The notes beneath the pieces were generated by a model. The model saw only the letters and a list, made by a program, of their open reading frames with translations, was not told where the DNA came from and did not search any database. A stretch of DNA of 64,000 nucleotides from Aristolochia californica (lineage: Eukaryota > Streptophyta > Magnoliopsida > Piperales > Aristolochiaceae). Shown piece after piece: positions 1-11,589 of the stretch. The DNA lies in assembly GCA_029961685.1 (NCBI GenBank), contig JARWKL010000008.1, positions 7,690,501 to 7,754,500 on the forward strand, written 5' to 3'. Made by a program: the position numbers and the translations under genes. Position 1 is the stretch's first letter. The number at the start of each line of letters is the position of its first letter.

Positions 1-311
1 CAGCGACTTACAGCAGCAGAAAGACGTTCGCTTGGTAGATTTTTGCAAAGAGTCATAGTCAAGATCGAAACTAATTGAGTTTAACCGAAATCGGTTCCAA
101 CTAGTCAAACGAAAACCGCAATTGGGTTCTGCGATTTTGTCATTATCACTTTCGTTTCTTTGAAGATCCAAAATCAATCTGATTTTCTGTTACCTCTCGG
201 ATTTTCACTCAACTCTCGTTTTCCTTAAGAGGTTGAGGGAGTGAGAGGAAGTAGCGAATCATCTCTTCAATGCAGCAACCAATCCTGTTGAGGGAACAAG
301 TTCTGGAATAA

Positions 312-840
312 ATGTATAGCCCTGAAAAGATTCATTACTATACACAGAAAACGTATCTTTACAATTTTATTGAGAATTTGGAGAGTTCCAGAATATTGAT
401 TTCGTATCACAAACAACACCAACAGAATATTCATTTGTTTTTTGAACCCTGTGAGAGCTACTCATTTGATCTCTCGAGGTGGATTGAATTGTCTGCAATA
501 GGAGTTCAGCAGCTTGAACTTGATGATATTCGATGGATGAAGAAATTCAGAAAACCGGATTGTTTGTTCTCTTGTCCATCAATATCTTCACTCAAGTTTA
601 CCTGATGCATAAAGGAGCCTCATTACGTTTTCAATGGTCTCAAATCCCTAAAAAATGAAAGCAATGAAGATTGATAATTTTCAGCTGAAGAGATGGAACC
701 TGAAGAGTCTTAAGTACAATGGTGGAGTTTGGAACAAGCCCACTTTCAACAACACCCTCCCTGGATGAAGCTACGGAGATGCTCACCCTTGACCTCAAAT
801 TCTAATTTGAACTATCCAGGGATATAGATTACTCGAACTC
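312..840 (+). pseudogene. F-box/LRR fragment, LRR part only (unit 1, first)
   Basis: An open stretch of 97 codons (312-605) reads like the middle of plant F-box/FBD/LRR proteins: SFDLSRWIELS, then LELDDIRWMKKF, then CLFSCPSISSLKFT, matching the usual order of 'W-I-x-F', a hydrophobic strand and 'LPSCLFSCxSLTSLxL'. It stops at TGA. Further LRR-like sequence follows out of frame to about 840 (KSLKYNGGVWNKP; a broken 'LDEATEMLTLDL'-type segment). No F-box precedes it. The family's usual job is substrate choice in SCF ubiquitin ligases; this piece cannot do that alone. Whether the first ATG is used is unknown. Confidence 0.6.
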
Positions 841-895
841 AAGTTTTTGCCCAGAAAATAGATTGATTAACACAATACTTTTTTTGTTATTTCAG

Positions 896-1995
896 ATCAC
901 AAATAGTAGTATGTAACAAACAAAAAACCAGTCAATGGACTTCTACATAAGAGAACCTTTACTGAGAAGACTGACAATATCTGCAAGCTACCAAAAAATA
1001 TTCACCACATACTCTCTTTTCTTCCATTGAAGTGTACAGTGATGACATCAATTTTGTCTAGGCAATGGATAAACATGTGGAAACCCCTATGGATTTACAA
1101 CACTGTTATAGGCTTGACAAGGAGTTCACAACAAATTTAAAGAAGGCATATTATGTACAAGTTGTCTTCCAACTTCTACAACTCCATACTCTAGACAAGA
1201 TTAAGAAGTTTCGCCCATTCTTTTGTCCCAGTGACAGATACTCATTCAATCTCACAGAATGGATTAAATTTGTCAAAGTCGAAGGATTTGGGGAGCTTGT
1301 GCTTGATTTGAGTGGAAGTGTAAGGCACTCAGACTCAACAGATGATGATGATATCAGGTGGGGGATGAATAAATTTAGAATGTCAAACTCTTTGTTATCT
1401 TGTCTGTCAATATCATCTCTCAACTTAACTTGCTGCATACTGGAGCCTCAAGAAGATGTCAAGGGTTTCAAAACCCTAAGAAGTGTTGCTCTCTATCGCA
1501 TGACCATTACGGGTGATCAAGTAGGTGAGATAATTTGTGGCTCAAGGACTTGAGTTTGAGTAACTACGACTCCCTGAAGTCAATGAAAATTGATCATCTT
1601 CAACTGAGGAGAATAATAGTGGAGTAAGTTGCTTGAACTTGATGATATTCCATGGATGAAGAAATTCAGAAAATTGGACTGTTTGTTCTCTTGTCCATTG
1701 ATATATTCACTCAACTTAACCTGATGCATCAAGGAGCCTCATTACTATTTCAAAGGTTTCAAATCTCTAAAAAATAAAAGTAATGAAGATTGATCAACTT
1801 TGGCTGAAGAGATGGAGATGAGCAAGCCGAACCTGAAGAGTCTCGAGGTCAAGGGTCGAGTTGTGACATGCCTACTTTCAAAGACATCCCCTCCCTAAAT
1901 GAATCTATCGAGATGCTAACCATTGACCTCGACTTCTACTTCGAACTATCCAGGGATGTAGACCACTTGAACTCAAGCCTTTCAAATTGAATGCT
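896..1995 (+). pseudogene. F-box/LRR pseudogene (unit 1, second)
   Basis: A good splice acceptor (TTTTTTTGTTATTTCAG, ending 895) precedes an F-box read at 973-1092: DNICKLPKNIHHILSFLPLK, then a basic helix segment SILSRQWINMWKPLW, matching the plant F-box consensus. That frame stops soon after. The LRR part continues in another frame (1065-1553): EWIKFVKVEGFGELVLDL, CLSISSLNLTCCILEP, VKGFKTLRSVALYRMTITGD. The CPLLEELTLS-type repeat is lost by a small deletion near 1540. A further partial LRR block (about 1612-1995), similar to the first fragment of the unit, follows with stops. In the family the F-box binds SKP1 and the LRRs bind the target. Frameshifts between F-box and LRR make this a pseudogene as assembled. 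Confidence 0.72.
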
Positions 1996-2032
1996 CAACC
2001 CAGCCAGCTGCTACTTTGAACCATCACGTTTG

Positions 2033-2098
2033 TCAAATTGAATGCTCAACCCAACCAGTTCAGCATCTAGACCGGTTGGGTTGAGCATTTCAATTTGA
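2033..2098. repeat. Near-perfect hairpin (unit 1)
   Basis: Left arm 2033-2056 and right arm 2074-2098 are reverse complements with a single one-base bulge. The loop is 17 bases (2057-2073). The arm core is TCAAATTGAATGCTCAACCC. A direct partial copy of the left arm lies just upstream (1982-2003). Conserved in units 2 and 3. It sits at the 3' end of the F-box/LRR relic. Confidence 0.85.
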
Positions 2099-2490
2099 AA
2101 ACTGGATTGTTCAAATTGTCAATATCTCAAGTACTGGCGGAGCTCCAGCAGTGTTTACCTGTGATAAGAGAGCAGGCGAACTTAAATGGAGTTGAGAATA
2201 TTTAAGAAAGCACCATTAAAGAAATAAAACAAAGAGGATTCAAAAAGCAATGGAGAGAGCACCAGAATTGCACATTTTAAACAGATGAATGAATGAGAAA
2301 AGGCTTACAAATGGATCTATTGCAGTATAGGAATCCAGTCCCCTAGAAGAAAGAGGATCACAAGTTTGAACAGCTATGATGTTCCACTTCTTTGCTGCAA
2401 TTTCTTTATAGAATGCAAAAGAAGAAGAAGATGAAAGGAAAGACAAAACACTCTTTATTCTCTTTCCCCTACTCTCATAGCTCTAACTCT

Positions 2491-2765
2491 CTCCTGCTTT
2501 ATATAACTGTTGTTTATGTATTTCTGACTGTAACAAACAATTCAGACATTCAATGTACTCATAAAATTGGTTGTAACAAACCTAAAAGTTGGCTGTAACT
2601 TGTAAGACACCAGCAAATCGGTGGTCTCCCCTACACTTTCCTGCTTGATATAACTCTTGTTAATGCATTTTTGGCTCTAACAAACAATGCAGTCATTGAT
2701 TGCACTCATAAAATTGGTTGTTACAAACCTGAAAATTAATTGTAACTTGTACGACACTAGGAAAT
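2491..2765. repeat. Tandem duplication of about 146 bp (unit 1)
   Basis: Two diverged direct copies, about 2491-2636 and 2637-2765, both holding CCTGCTT-ATATAACT, then AACAAACAAT, then ACTCATAAAATTGGTTGT. The same pair occurs at about 14971-15245 and 27092-27365. The surrounding 2240-3180 has no convincing coding sequence; short ORFs there do not resemble known proteins. Confidence 0.7.
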
Positions 2766-3189
2766 AGCTTGTTACAAACCTGATGATGGGGCGTGACAGA
2801 TGTTGCTGTGTTAGCAACCATTTTAGGATGGAAGCAGAAAGTGCCAACAGCCACATGGATGAGTGGTGTCAGAACCAAAACTGACCCATCGGTTTAATAA
2901 TTTTTTGTTTCTTATATAGGGAAAATAGATTTAGCTTAAAACCGGAAGATCTGGCCCGTTAGTCTGGTCCTATCGTAATTGGACTGAGTAAGATTACGCC
3001 TGGTTCAATGCTTACAAAGTAATGTGAAAAAATTCAGTTATACCTTAATGGGGTTTCGTTGAGTTATGAAGTTTCTTTCCACATGATTTTCGAGATTTAT
3101 TTCAAATAATTTTCTGAGTTCAATAAACTAAATGAGCTCCTAGACTATAGAAATAAGAAATAGAATGTGGTTACCTGATCCAGTGCAAT

Positions 3190-3765
3190 GACACATACAT
3201 TGAGTGAAATATTATGGGTAAAGTCACTTCTCTTTGAATATACCTTGATGAAACTTCATTGTGACAATCAAACAATTATCTACAATTCAGTCTTTTCTAA
3301 AGGAACAAAACATTTTGAGATTGATCATCATTTTGTTTGAGAAAAATAAATCAGCTGGGATTATATCCCTTGAATATGTCTTTTCCCAAAGCCAGGTGAC
3401 CGATATCTTCACTAAAGAGATTCAAATGAGACCACTTTTGTATACTTGTTCCAAGTTGGGTGTCTATGATGTGTATGCACCAACTTGAGGGGGAGTAGTG
3501 GAGAAGTGAAAAGACTAAATCGTAATTTTTTTTCTTAATTTTTTTGTTATATGTCTATCCTTCTATTTCACTTATAGAAAAGGGCAACTTTGTCTAAATT
3601 CAGTCTTTCCAGGGGAGAAGAAAGGAACATGCTCTAAGTTTCTCTTTCTTTTCCTCTTAATTCTCTCTCTCTTGTGTAGCTTTCTCCTTCCTCTTCTTCT
3701 TCCTCTTCTTTCTCCTCTCTTCTTCAATTTCCTTCCTTCTTCTTCTTCTACACTCAACCTTAAGA
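3190..3765 (+). mobile_element. Copia RNase H tail, polypurine tract and LTR remnant (unit 1)
   Basis: The end of a copia polyprotein: an RNase H segment MKLHCDNQTIIYNS-type (frame broken), then IISLEYVFSQSQVTDIFTKE and CSKLGVYDVYAPT, which matches the conserved copia ending 'TSYVxSxxQLADIFTKxL...SKLGxxDLYAPT'. Directly after the stop is a polypurine tract (GAGGGGGAG, about 3487-3495) and then an LTR-like stretch rich in CT (to about 3765). Everything upstream in pol is missing, so this is a short 3' remnant. Neighbouring units hold the same remnant. Confidence 0.75.
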
Positions 3766-3850
3766 GAAAACTCAAGATAAATAAATGGAATCCTAGAACA
3801 TAATATTTCTAATTTTATATGAATAGTTAAAGTGGACCATAGCCAATCAA

Positions 3851-4222
3851 ATGGATATACTACTAGAAATTTCCTTTGAAGGATTTTTAAACTACACAAC
3901 ATACTTAAAGCATATAATTGGTAACTTGAGTGTTTGTTATCATCAAAATTATCTCAATGGAGGGCTTAAGATCAACACTCCCTCCATTTTTATGATGACA
4001 AACACTCATAAGTTTATAGTGAAACATATGTTACGAGTGCATAAAATGAATACAAAAATTTTCTTTGAGGAATTTTTAAACTACATAACAAACTTAAGCC
4101 ATATAATTGGTAACTTCAGTGTTTGTTATCATAAAAATTATCCCAATGGGGTTCTTAAAACCAACATTCCCTACATTTTTATAGCAGACACTCATAAGTT
4201 TTTAGTGATACAAATGTTATGA
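3851..4222. repeat. Tandem 185-bp repeat (unit 1)
   Basis: Two direct copies, about 3851-4036 and 4037-4222, share TTTAAACTACA-AACA, ATATAATTGGTAACTT, GTGTTTGTTATCAT and a CTCATAAGTTT tail. The open reading frame across it is a by-product of the repeat; nothing protein-like is recognisable. On the minus strand the TTTTGATGATAACAAACAC word is typical of copia LTR edges, so these may be LTR-derived. Confidence 0.7.
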
Positions 4223-4289
4223 ATGCATAAAAGGAATACCAAATACAAAAATCAAACTATTTCATCGTGACTCCCCAAAGTTCAATGCT

Positions 4290-5300
4290 ATGTTGACTTT
4301 GTGTGGATTTTTATACGTTCACTCCAAATTTTCTCCCCCTTTTGATATCATCAAAATTTATAATGGGGACTATAGGTATGCTCCTCTTATAGTGATGCTC
4401 CCCCGACGTCTTGCGATGCTCTCTCTTTTGCTATTGCATTCTACTACCCCTAAGATATGTACATTAGCTTGTAATTGTACTCCCCCTTAAATTTTACACT
4501 CCCTTTATTTTCATGCATTCAAGCATCCTTAAGTAGTCTCAAGTAATATCAAAATAAAAACACAACTCTTTTTATAGGGATCTTGGGACTACATGTCTCA
4601 TTTCATACTCACAAAACCATATACAATGACTAAAACACTGGTCAAAATTGTTAGTCAATTTTCACTTCTAAAGTTGAGCTAGCTTGGCTCGACTTTCACG
4701 TAGATTTACTAAGTGGTTCCCTAGAAGCTAATTTTCAAGACCCTTGTCTAGAGTAAATAACCTCCTTTTGGGCTACATTTTCTCGTTCTTTCCCCTACTG
4801 CTTCTTTCTCCTTTCCAATTTTGTTACGAACTATGCTCATTTGACACTCTTGGTCTCATGACCAACTTTCTCAACTTCAGATGACTTGATCATCTCTTTT
4901 ATGCACCAACCTTCATTTGGTTTCATGCACATTTCTCCCTAATTCTTCTATAAACTAGCCCAATGCTTCATTTCTTTCACCATACTCTATAGTTCCTTTT
5001 GAGCCTTTAGTTTTTCATTTGCAGACATCGGATGAGATTTTCAGATTTTAGCTTTTCAACTTATCTCATTTTTGTGGCTTCTTTATTTTCTAGCCTCTAT
5101 CTCAAACTCCTTATGAGGTTGCTTTCTTCTTCTTTTACCACTTCAAAAAATATCTGCTGATTTTAGAATATGAGTTCTATCTCATTTCTTCATTCATGCT
5201 TCTTGCACACTATTCATTGCCTGAATTTACCCAATAGACTGAAAACAACATAGCAAACAAATCACAAAGTCACACAAATATATTAATGGATTTTAAAATA
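4290..5300 (-). mobile_element. Minus-strand copia debris (unit 1)
   Basis: On the minus strand about 4350-4325 reads TTTTGATGATATCAAAAGGG followed by GGGAGAAAA. This resembles the 3' end of SIRE/Tork-type copia internal regions, where a polypurine tract precedes the 3' LTR. The minus strand of about 4850-5020 shows short coding-like runs (EKLKAQKEL and similar) broken by stops. No intact domain. Assigned only from these words. Confidence 0.35.
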
Positions 5301-5544
5301 AATACAGCCAAAACATTTATTATATCCAAGATGAATATCATCATCAATGATTTTAAAATTTATGATATTCAAGATGAGAACATCTCTATGTGACTTTCTT
5401 ATTCTCTCAAACTTACTCCTAGTTTGAAATCAAAAGAAATGTAACAGAAGATATTGAATTGCTACATTGTGAACTCTAATGATTTATAATATCCAAAAAT
5501 ATTCAAGAAATAAAATAGCTTTATGAATAATATCTATTGCCTTT

Positions 5545-5699
5545 AGACTGAAAAATCTTAGCTGAGGTGTAGTTTTGGGAAATGTGGTATCCCATAAAAA
5601 TGATATCCTTTCACATTAATTAGAAATGACAATTATTATTTTGTAGGTGACTTTTCAATTTTATCCAAAACTACACCTTAGTTAAGATTGTTTTAGTCT
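5545..5699. mobile_element. Foldback MITE, deletion derivative (unit 1)
   Basis: 155 bp with an inverted terminal repeat (AATCTTAGCTGAGGTGTAG at the left, its near complement ending TTAGTTAAGATT at the right). Most of the left arm has been lost; the full version is in unit 3 at 30175-30402. Confidence 0.75.
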
Positions 5700-6085
5700 T
5701 TGTAGTTTAACTTGCTATAATTAGCAACACTAAAAAGTAGACAAGGTGGGTAATGTGTTAAGTATCAACCTCAAGAGTTGACGTAACTGATTATATCTGT
5801 ATCATTACATCTAATATGCATCATTTTTTGGATTGTATTAGTTATGTATCATCTTTCAAAGCTAATCAACACACCCAAAGTCCAACACATATTACTCAAT
5901 ACATGATATAAGTGACAAACGCATCCCTTGGTAAGAGGACTAAAAGCTCCAGATCATAAATGATGTTTTTTTAAGTGTTTCAGATGAGAAAATTACGAAA
6001 GGCATCCCATTAAATTTCATGTATGGTCTTCCTCAACGTTGTCTAGGATAGATAAAGGAGGTGATTGTGAAGCAGCCAAATGATG

Positions 6086-6507
6086 TGTTGGAAGATGGGC
6101 TCCAGCCCTCACGACCAAGGAAGGCCCACATATCTAAGAGTATTATAACATAGGCCACCTGACCAAGAAAGGCCCAAAAGATGGGCCCAAGGACCACCAA
6201 CCATGATTTGCACAAGCTGGCATCCTTATCACATTAGTTGGAAGATCAATACGGACTCACAAAGGCATCATTATCTTGTGGTCACATCCTATAAGTGTTC
6301 TAGTTTGAGTAATGATTGTGTTTTACCTATATTGAGTTATTTAATTAAACTAGGACTTATCTTTAAGAGTTATAGTTTGGGTGTAATTGGGACAAAGGTA
6401 ATTTTATTATAATTGGACTCTACTACCTTCCTCTATTATAAATAGAGGTTCATGTACTCTAGTTATAATAAGTCAATGAAGTATTTCTCTTTTCTATAAA
6501 TTCAACA
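6086..6507 (+). mobile_element. Solo LTR with 5-bp target duplication (unit 1)
   Basis: 422 bp starting TGTTGGAAGATGGGCTCC and ending ATAAATTCAACA, flanked on both sides by TGATG (6081-6085 and 6508-6512). A TATA box (TATAAATA, 6437-6444) sits where an LTR promoter would be. No primer site follows, which fits a solo LTR left by LTR-LTR recombination. The same insertion is at the same place in units 2 and 3; other family members are at 36151 and 63667. Confidence 0.88.
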
Positions 6508-6512
6508 TGATG

Positions 6513-7685
6513 AAGGTGAGAAAATTTAATCAATCATGGAAGATTTGAGAGGGCACTTCAATGCACAAGAACAAGTCTTCGAACCACCAACAGGGGAACA
6601 AAAAGAATTGCTTGAATTGAATCAATGTGAAGACTCAAGTATACAAGGGATTACATAGTTTTTCAAATTCCCACAAAAAGGAAATACAAAGGTCTAGAAT
6701 TCCACTCAATTAAGTGTCTTAGTGTCATCTAGGTGTCTTTACAAATTTGGACAAATCAATGGGTTGTTCCTTTCATTCTTCTTCTACAATTATTGGATCT
6801 TGATCTTCTTCACTTCAGTGATTCATTTGTCCTTGATTATCTCCCTTTTATTGAGTGATTTGTAGGGATAAATATTCTTGATTGATTTTGATTAATTGAG
6901 TATGATTTGTAGGAGAATCTTGAATAGCTAATTTTGCTTGTGGTGGGTCCCTCATGGGGTGATGTAGGATAACAAATTATTGGAGATCCTTGAGGTGGCT
7001 GAGATTCATCCATGCATGAAGACGTCCCCCTTTGCATGGCTTGCATGGCTTGCATGACTGAGAATAATGTCTCCATTGCATGGGTGTGAACTTCTCTTTT
7101 TTTAGGTTTTCCATGGGCATGATTTCTATGTTCATGATTCATTCCTTTGGCATGTCTTCTATGTTCATATTTCTTCGTGTAACTTTAGGTTGTGCAACAG
7201 AGGGGAAGTGTAAGACTCAGGAGTAGAGATCCCCTTCCCATGCATGTGTGTGCCACACTCACAAGAAAACAAACACAACTAAGAATTAGTTCCTATGAAT
7301 TTTTTATCACAAGGCTATCAACACTTTGCATGAGACTTAAGACAGAGTTGAAAAAGGTTCGTTCAAAGTAAACTTATAGGGGGTGAATAGGTTTACTAAA
7401 AAATTATGAACTTTAAAACTATCTAGCATAATCTCATCCACAACACCAATATTTAAAGTGGTTCACAATCACTATTTTAGATTGTGGCTCTACGCCCAGG
7501 AATCTCTTACCTTGGAGTTAAAGGATCCACTATGTAAAGCCAAACGACATCTACAAATTAGAACCACATAGGTTCAATTACAACACCTTCCCCTAACAGT
7601 TAGGGGCTTATAGCTAACAAACTCTAAATAAAAAACTTATAACAACACTTTTTTTCACACAAGGACTTACAAAAACAAAAACAAT

Positions 7686-7772
<87 letters not shown>

Positions 7773-8341
7773 AACAACAACAACAACGATACCAACATCA
7801 ACAACAATACTTTCCCACATATGGACTTATGGAAACAACAACACCTGCCTAGACAGGGTCTTATGGCAATAGCCAATACTAGCCCACATAGATCTTATGG
7901 CAAGAACAACACTTTTCCACATAGAGATTTACGACCACACTATGTATAGATGCTTAGTAAGTTAAGACTACATAGATCTCTTGCTTTTCAATCAAGCACA
8001 ATATGCCTCTTGATAGACAGATAGATCAATGGAACAACATAATATAATATAAAAAATACTTAAGTGGTTCTACCAATAAGATTGGCACCACTATGTATAA
8101 AAATTAAAAGTATACGATAATCTCTTCAAAGAGTTTTGATATCAAATTTCAAAACTCAAATAAAGTAATTTATCAAAACTCAAATCAACCAAACAAAGTA
8201 CTAAAATAACTATGAATGTAAAAGCAAATACTTAGTTTGCTTGAAAAGCTCAATTTGAAGATCTCCATTCTTCTAATTTCAGAGTATGGGACAAGTGGAT
8301 CACAAAGTATGAATGTGAGACACTTCAAATTCATGGCTAAG
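6513..8341 (-). mobile_element. Minus-strand LTR-like remnant and microsatellite host region (unit 1)
   Basis: The minus strand near 7400-7378 reads TAAACCTATTCACCCCCTA, a word typical of the 3' end of plant copia/gypsy LTRs. Positions 6513-6650 have a short coding-like run on the plus strand (EDLRRRFNAQEQVFEPPTEE, best in units 2 and 3) that I cannot assign. No intact gene seen. The 1.64-kb LTR of the next element is inserted at its right end. Confidence 0.4.
7675..7800. repeat. AAC/CAA microsatellite, expanded (unit 1)
   Basis: About 120 bp of nearly pure AAC trinucleotides with a few AAT or ACG interruptions. The matching site in units 2 and 3 has only about 40-50 bp. The poly-Val and poly-Leu reading frames over it on the minus strand are artefacts of the repeat. 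Confidence 0.95.
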
Positions 8342-9977
8342 TGTTGAGCATAGGTTGACTCCTATGTTATTTTTTATGATAATAAAACTAAATTGATCTA
8401 ACAATTTGAAAAATTAAGTATTCAGATATTTCACCTTCAAGAGTCAATGCATCTCAAGGTTTAAAACTTCACAACGATCAAGCCTACACAAGATCTCAAG
8501 CATCATTGAAGTACATCACTAGAAGAAGCACCCACAAGGAAGAAGACAACGAGAAGACTAGAGTTCAAATGTAAAAGTTAAATGTCCATACTCAGTCGCA
8601 TTGTAAGAGAGTATTCCTAAACTCCCTTCGTTAAGTACAATAGTGAAATTGGAACTTTAAGTCATAAAATGCATATAGATATGTTTAAGAACATCACTTA
8701 TAATTTGTTAGAGAACTTAGAGAAAAAAATATTCTCATATTTCAAATGTCAACATAGTTCAACTGACACTGGAGTGATCGATCATCTAGAACTGTAGGGG
8801 CCAGAAATATAAAGCATGATTGAGAAACCATAGTCGATTGATCCATCATCCAGAACATGACTATTTCATGCTATAGAGTCTGATCAATCATCCCATTTGG
8901 ATTGATTGATCAATTCTACCCAGGCAAACAAATTTTACATGGAATGATTGATTACCCCACCTGATTGATTGATCAGATAGAATCTTGCCAATCAAATAGA
9001 ATCTTGCAAGTCAGGGGCATAAAGCATGATTGATCATAGAAAATGCACTAATCGATCATATTTGTATTGCACAGTCAGAGGGAATTCCGATTGATCGATC
9101 ATCCCCTAGTCAATGAATAAGTAACTTAACTTTTCTAGACCAACTGTAACATATTGATCAATCAGTCCATCGATCAATATGTCATTGTCTAACAGAAAAG
9201 TAGTTGTTATGATCAATTGATCGATTAGTCACATAACAATGATCGATCAATCAAAGTACTGATTTTTGCTAACGGGCAAAAAATGACTAGTTCGAGTTGG
9301 GGACGTTTTTAATATCCCACCAAACATTGTATTGAAAATTTTAATCAACATTTATTTGCAAATATCCTAAGCATTTACTCACAATCTTGCAAAATTTCTT
9401 AAAAATGCTTTAGAGTGAAGGAAGGAGTCATATTCTTTGAAATTTCACGTCACTTTCCATCCCGTCCTTGCTTTCATATAGTCAAGCTACTTCAATCACT
9501 TCATATTGTGTTGCCAAGGAAGAGGAAGCTTGGATCTCTCAAGGAGAATGATCTCTCCAAGTAAGGGTGTACATTTTTCCTTTATATTTACTTAAATTTA
9601 TGAAAGGTACATCTAGAACCTATAGAATCTAGATACAAAGGGCCAGCTAGAGCTAGAATATATTAGCAATCTCTTGGGAAGATTGGTGTTGTAAAATACA
9701 TGTATTGAGCTACACGTGGTTTAAAGAAAACTGATATCTCTTTATGTAATTTTGGCTATTAAAGCTTTTGAATAGTGGAATTTCCCAAGCAATGGTTCTC
9801 TCGCAGTGAATACCAATAGGGGAACTTCAATAACAAATTTTTTTTTGTCTCCTATGGTGTGTGCATGTTTTGTTTTACATCGAATTACTTTTATGCATGA
9901 TTTTTACTACACGTGAAACTTAATTTTAATTCAATATTCTCAATTCATCCTCCCCTTGAGAAGCCATTGGGCCAACA
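8342..9977 (+). mobile_element. Copia 5' LTR, 1636 bp (unit 1)
   Basis: Starts TGTTGAGCATAGG and ends GGGCCAACA. It is followed by a decayed primer site (about 9980-9994; TCGTGTCATAGTGGG here, TGGTATCAGAGTGGG in units 2 and 3). The middle (8775-9260) contains about fifteen GATC words, many in TGATCGATCA palindromes. Identified as an LTR by its ends, the primer site, the downstream gag and a second copy ending at 41365. Confidence 0.88.
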
Positions 9978-10044
9978 ATTCGTGTCATAGTGGGCCAAAC
10001 ACTTAATTGAAATCAAAATCCTCGTGATTTTGAAAAAAGAATAA

Positions 10045-11589
10045 ATGGCATCTCAAGACAAATTGCTCCTTCCCGAAGAACAATATGCCAACTATCCACC
10101 TTTGTTCAATGGAAAAAAATGTGGATATTAGAAGGTAAGAATGGAATTCTTCCTTCAATCTATGAATTTGGACATATAGCATGTAACCAAGAATGGTCCT
10201 TTTGAGCCTAAAGAACTTGAATATGGCCTTCCGATTGAAAATGAATTCAATGAGCTAACTAGGAAAGAGAAAGAGCGGCTCAAGACAAACTTTAAGGCCT
10301 TAAACCTAGAACCAAATGAGTTCAATAGGGTCCCCACATGTAAAATTGTCAAGAAAATTTGGGAAAAACTAAAGGTCACACATGAAGGAATCACTAGAGT
10401 AAAAGACTCTAGAATTAGCTTATTGCTAGCCCAAGAAGATGAATTCAAAATGAAACTAGGTGAGTCAATAGCTGAGATGAACTCTAGGTTCACTCATATA
10501 ATTTATGAGTTGAACATTCTAGGAGAAGAGATTTCCTTGTATAGACAAAATGACAAGCTACTCAAGGCACTTCCAAAGTTATGAGAGGGGAGGAAGATAA
10601 CCGTGCATGAGAATGATAACTTTAGAACTATATGCTCAAAGTAGCTACTATGAATCCTTCTCACTTATGAGATGGAACCTCCAGATGTTGAGGAAGAGCA
10701 AGCTAAGAAAATTGCTCTTAAGCCCAAGACAAGTGTTGAAAGTAACTCTAGTGAAGAAAGCTCTGATGACGTAAGTTTCATCACTAGACATCTTCAAAGA
10801 ATCTATAGGAAAAATAAGAATTTCATAAAAGGCCAATATAGAACTCAAAATGACAAATTCTATAAGGAAACTGATGTTTGTTTTGAGTATGGGAAACTAG
10901 GACATAGAAAAAACAAATATCCAAAGCTTGAAGAAAGAACCCCTTCTACAAGCAAAGATCCCAAGAACAAAAAGAATAAAGTCTTGATCTCAGTTTTGGA
11001 TGCAATTGAAGAAAAAAGTCTATTCGTTGTCTAAACAAATATAAAGAAAAATGCAATGCTCAATTACATGAGATTGCAAGGCTCAAAGAAGAGCTTGTTG
11101 GAGGCTAATGAAAGATTTATAGCAAATGCCTCAAGACAAAATGAATTGATAGACAAGCTATCATGTGATTGACTTGCATTTGAAAAGAAGAGTTTAGACT
11201 TAGAACATCAAGTCAAACTTCTATCTCTCAAATCCACATCTAAGAAGAAAGTTGGAAAGAAGAGTACAAAGAAAAACAAGAAATTTTCTCCCATTCCTCA
11301 CATTAGAGGACGCTATTGCAATGAGAGGAGTCACTATGCCCACATTTATGAAATTAAGAATGAAAAAGGCATCAAACAAACTTGGCGTACCCAAATCAAC
11401 CGGAAAGGTTGTAGTAACCCAAAAGAAGTTGGAATAACAAGCTTGGAAACCCAAATCACCTAGAACCTCAAATGTTATCCCAGAAGGACCCAACCTAAAA
11501 TAGATCTCTAAGGGTTCGACTTTTCGTGATGTAGGTATGTCTCCAAGCCATGGCTCAAAAAATTTTTGGATTTTTGATAGAGGTTGCTC
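10045..11589 (+). pseudogene. Copia gag pseudogene, joined at the duplication breakpoint (unit 1)
   Basis: Reads as a UBN2/DUF4219-type copia gag: start region KLLLPEEQYANYPPLFNGKK, then LTRKEKEQLK-like, FNRVPTCKIVKKIWEKLKVTH, and a zinc knuckle CFEYGKLGHRKNKYP at about 10879-10923. The knuckle has lost two cysteines (C to Y at the second and last positions). In-frame stops include one in DI*HVT shared by all units. A coiled-coil-like stretch and a second CH-rich motif follow before the sequence reaches WIFDRGCS, the start of the protease region, where it breaks at 11589. In such elements gag forms the particle that packages the RNA; this copy cannot. Confidence 0.85.

Larger units (their letters stand above)
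1..11589 (+). repeat. Tandem segmental unit 1 (left-truncated)
   Basis: First of three direct copies of a segment of about 12.4 kb. The first bases (CAGCGACTTACAGCAGCAG) recur at 12413 and 24607, and order and orientation of everything inside are kept. The right edge is set by the jump from copia protease-region sequence (ending GGTTGCTC at 11589) to leader sequence starting CCTTTCCC. The left edge lies outside the window, so the leader of unit 1 is not seen. Differences from the other units are mostly substitutions and small indels, plus a much longer AAC array. Confidence 0.95.

Noticed and set aside
2860..2885. TGGTGTCAGAACC as a possible tRNA primer site
   Set aside because: It has two mismatches to TGGTATCAGAGC, and no LTR end (CA) or gag lies next to it.
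3572..3902. Arg/Lys/Glu-rich minus-strand frames repeated in all units
   Set aside because: They arise from the CT-rich LTR-like tract after the copia polypurine tract; no protein family fits.
3851..4222. 123-codon open frame, also nearly open in unit 2
   Set aside because: It is a 185-bp tandem repeat read through; unit 3 has a stop at the repeat junction and the peptide matches nothing.
7614..7876. Long poly-Val and poly-Leu open frames on the minus strand
   Set aside because: They are translations of the AAC microsatellite, with no coding context.
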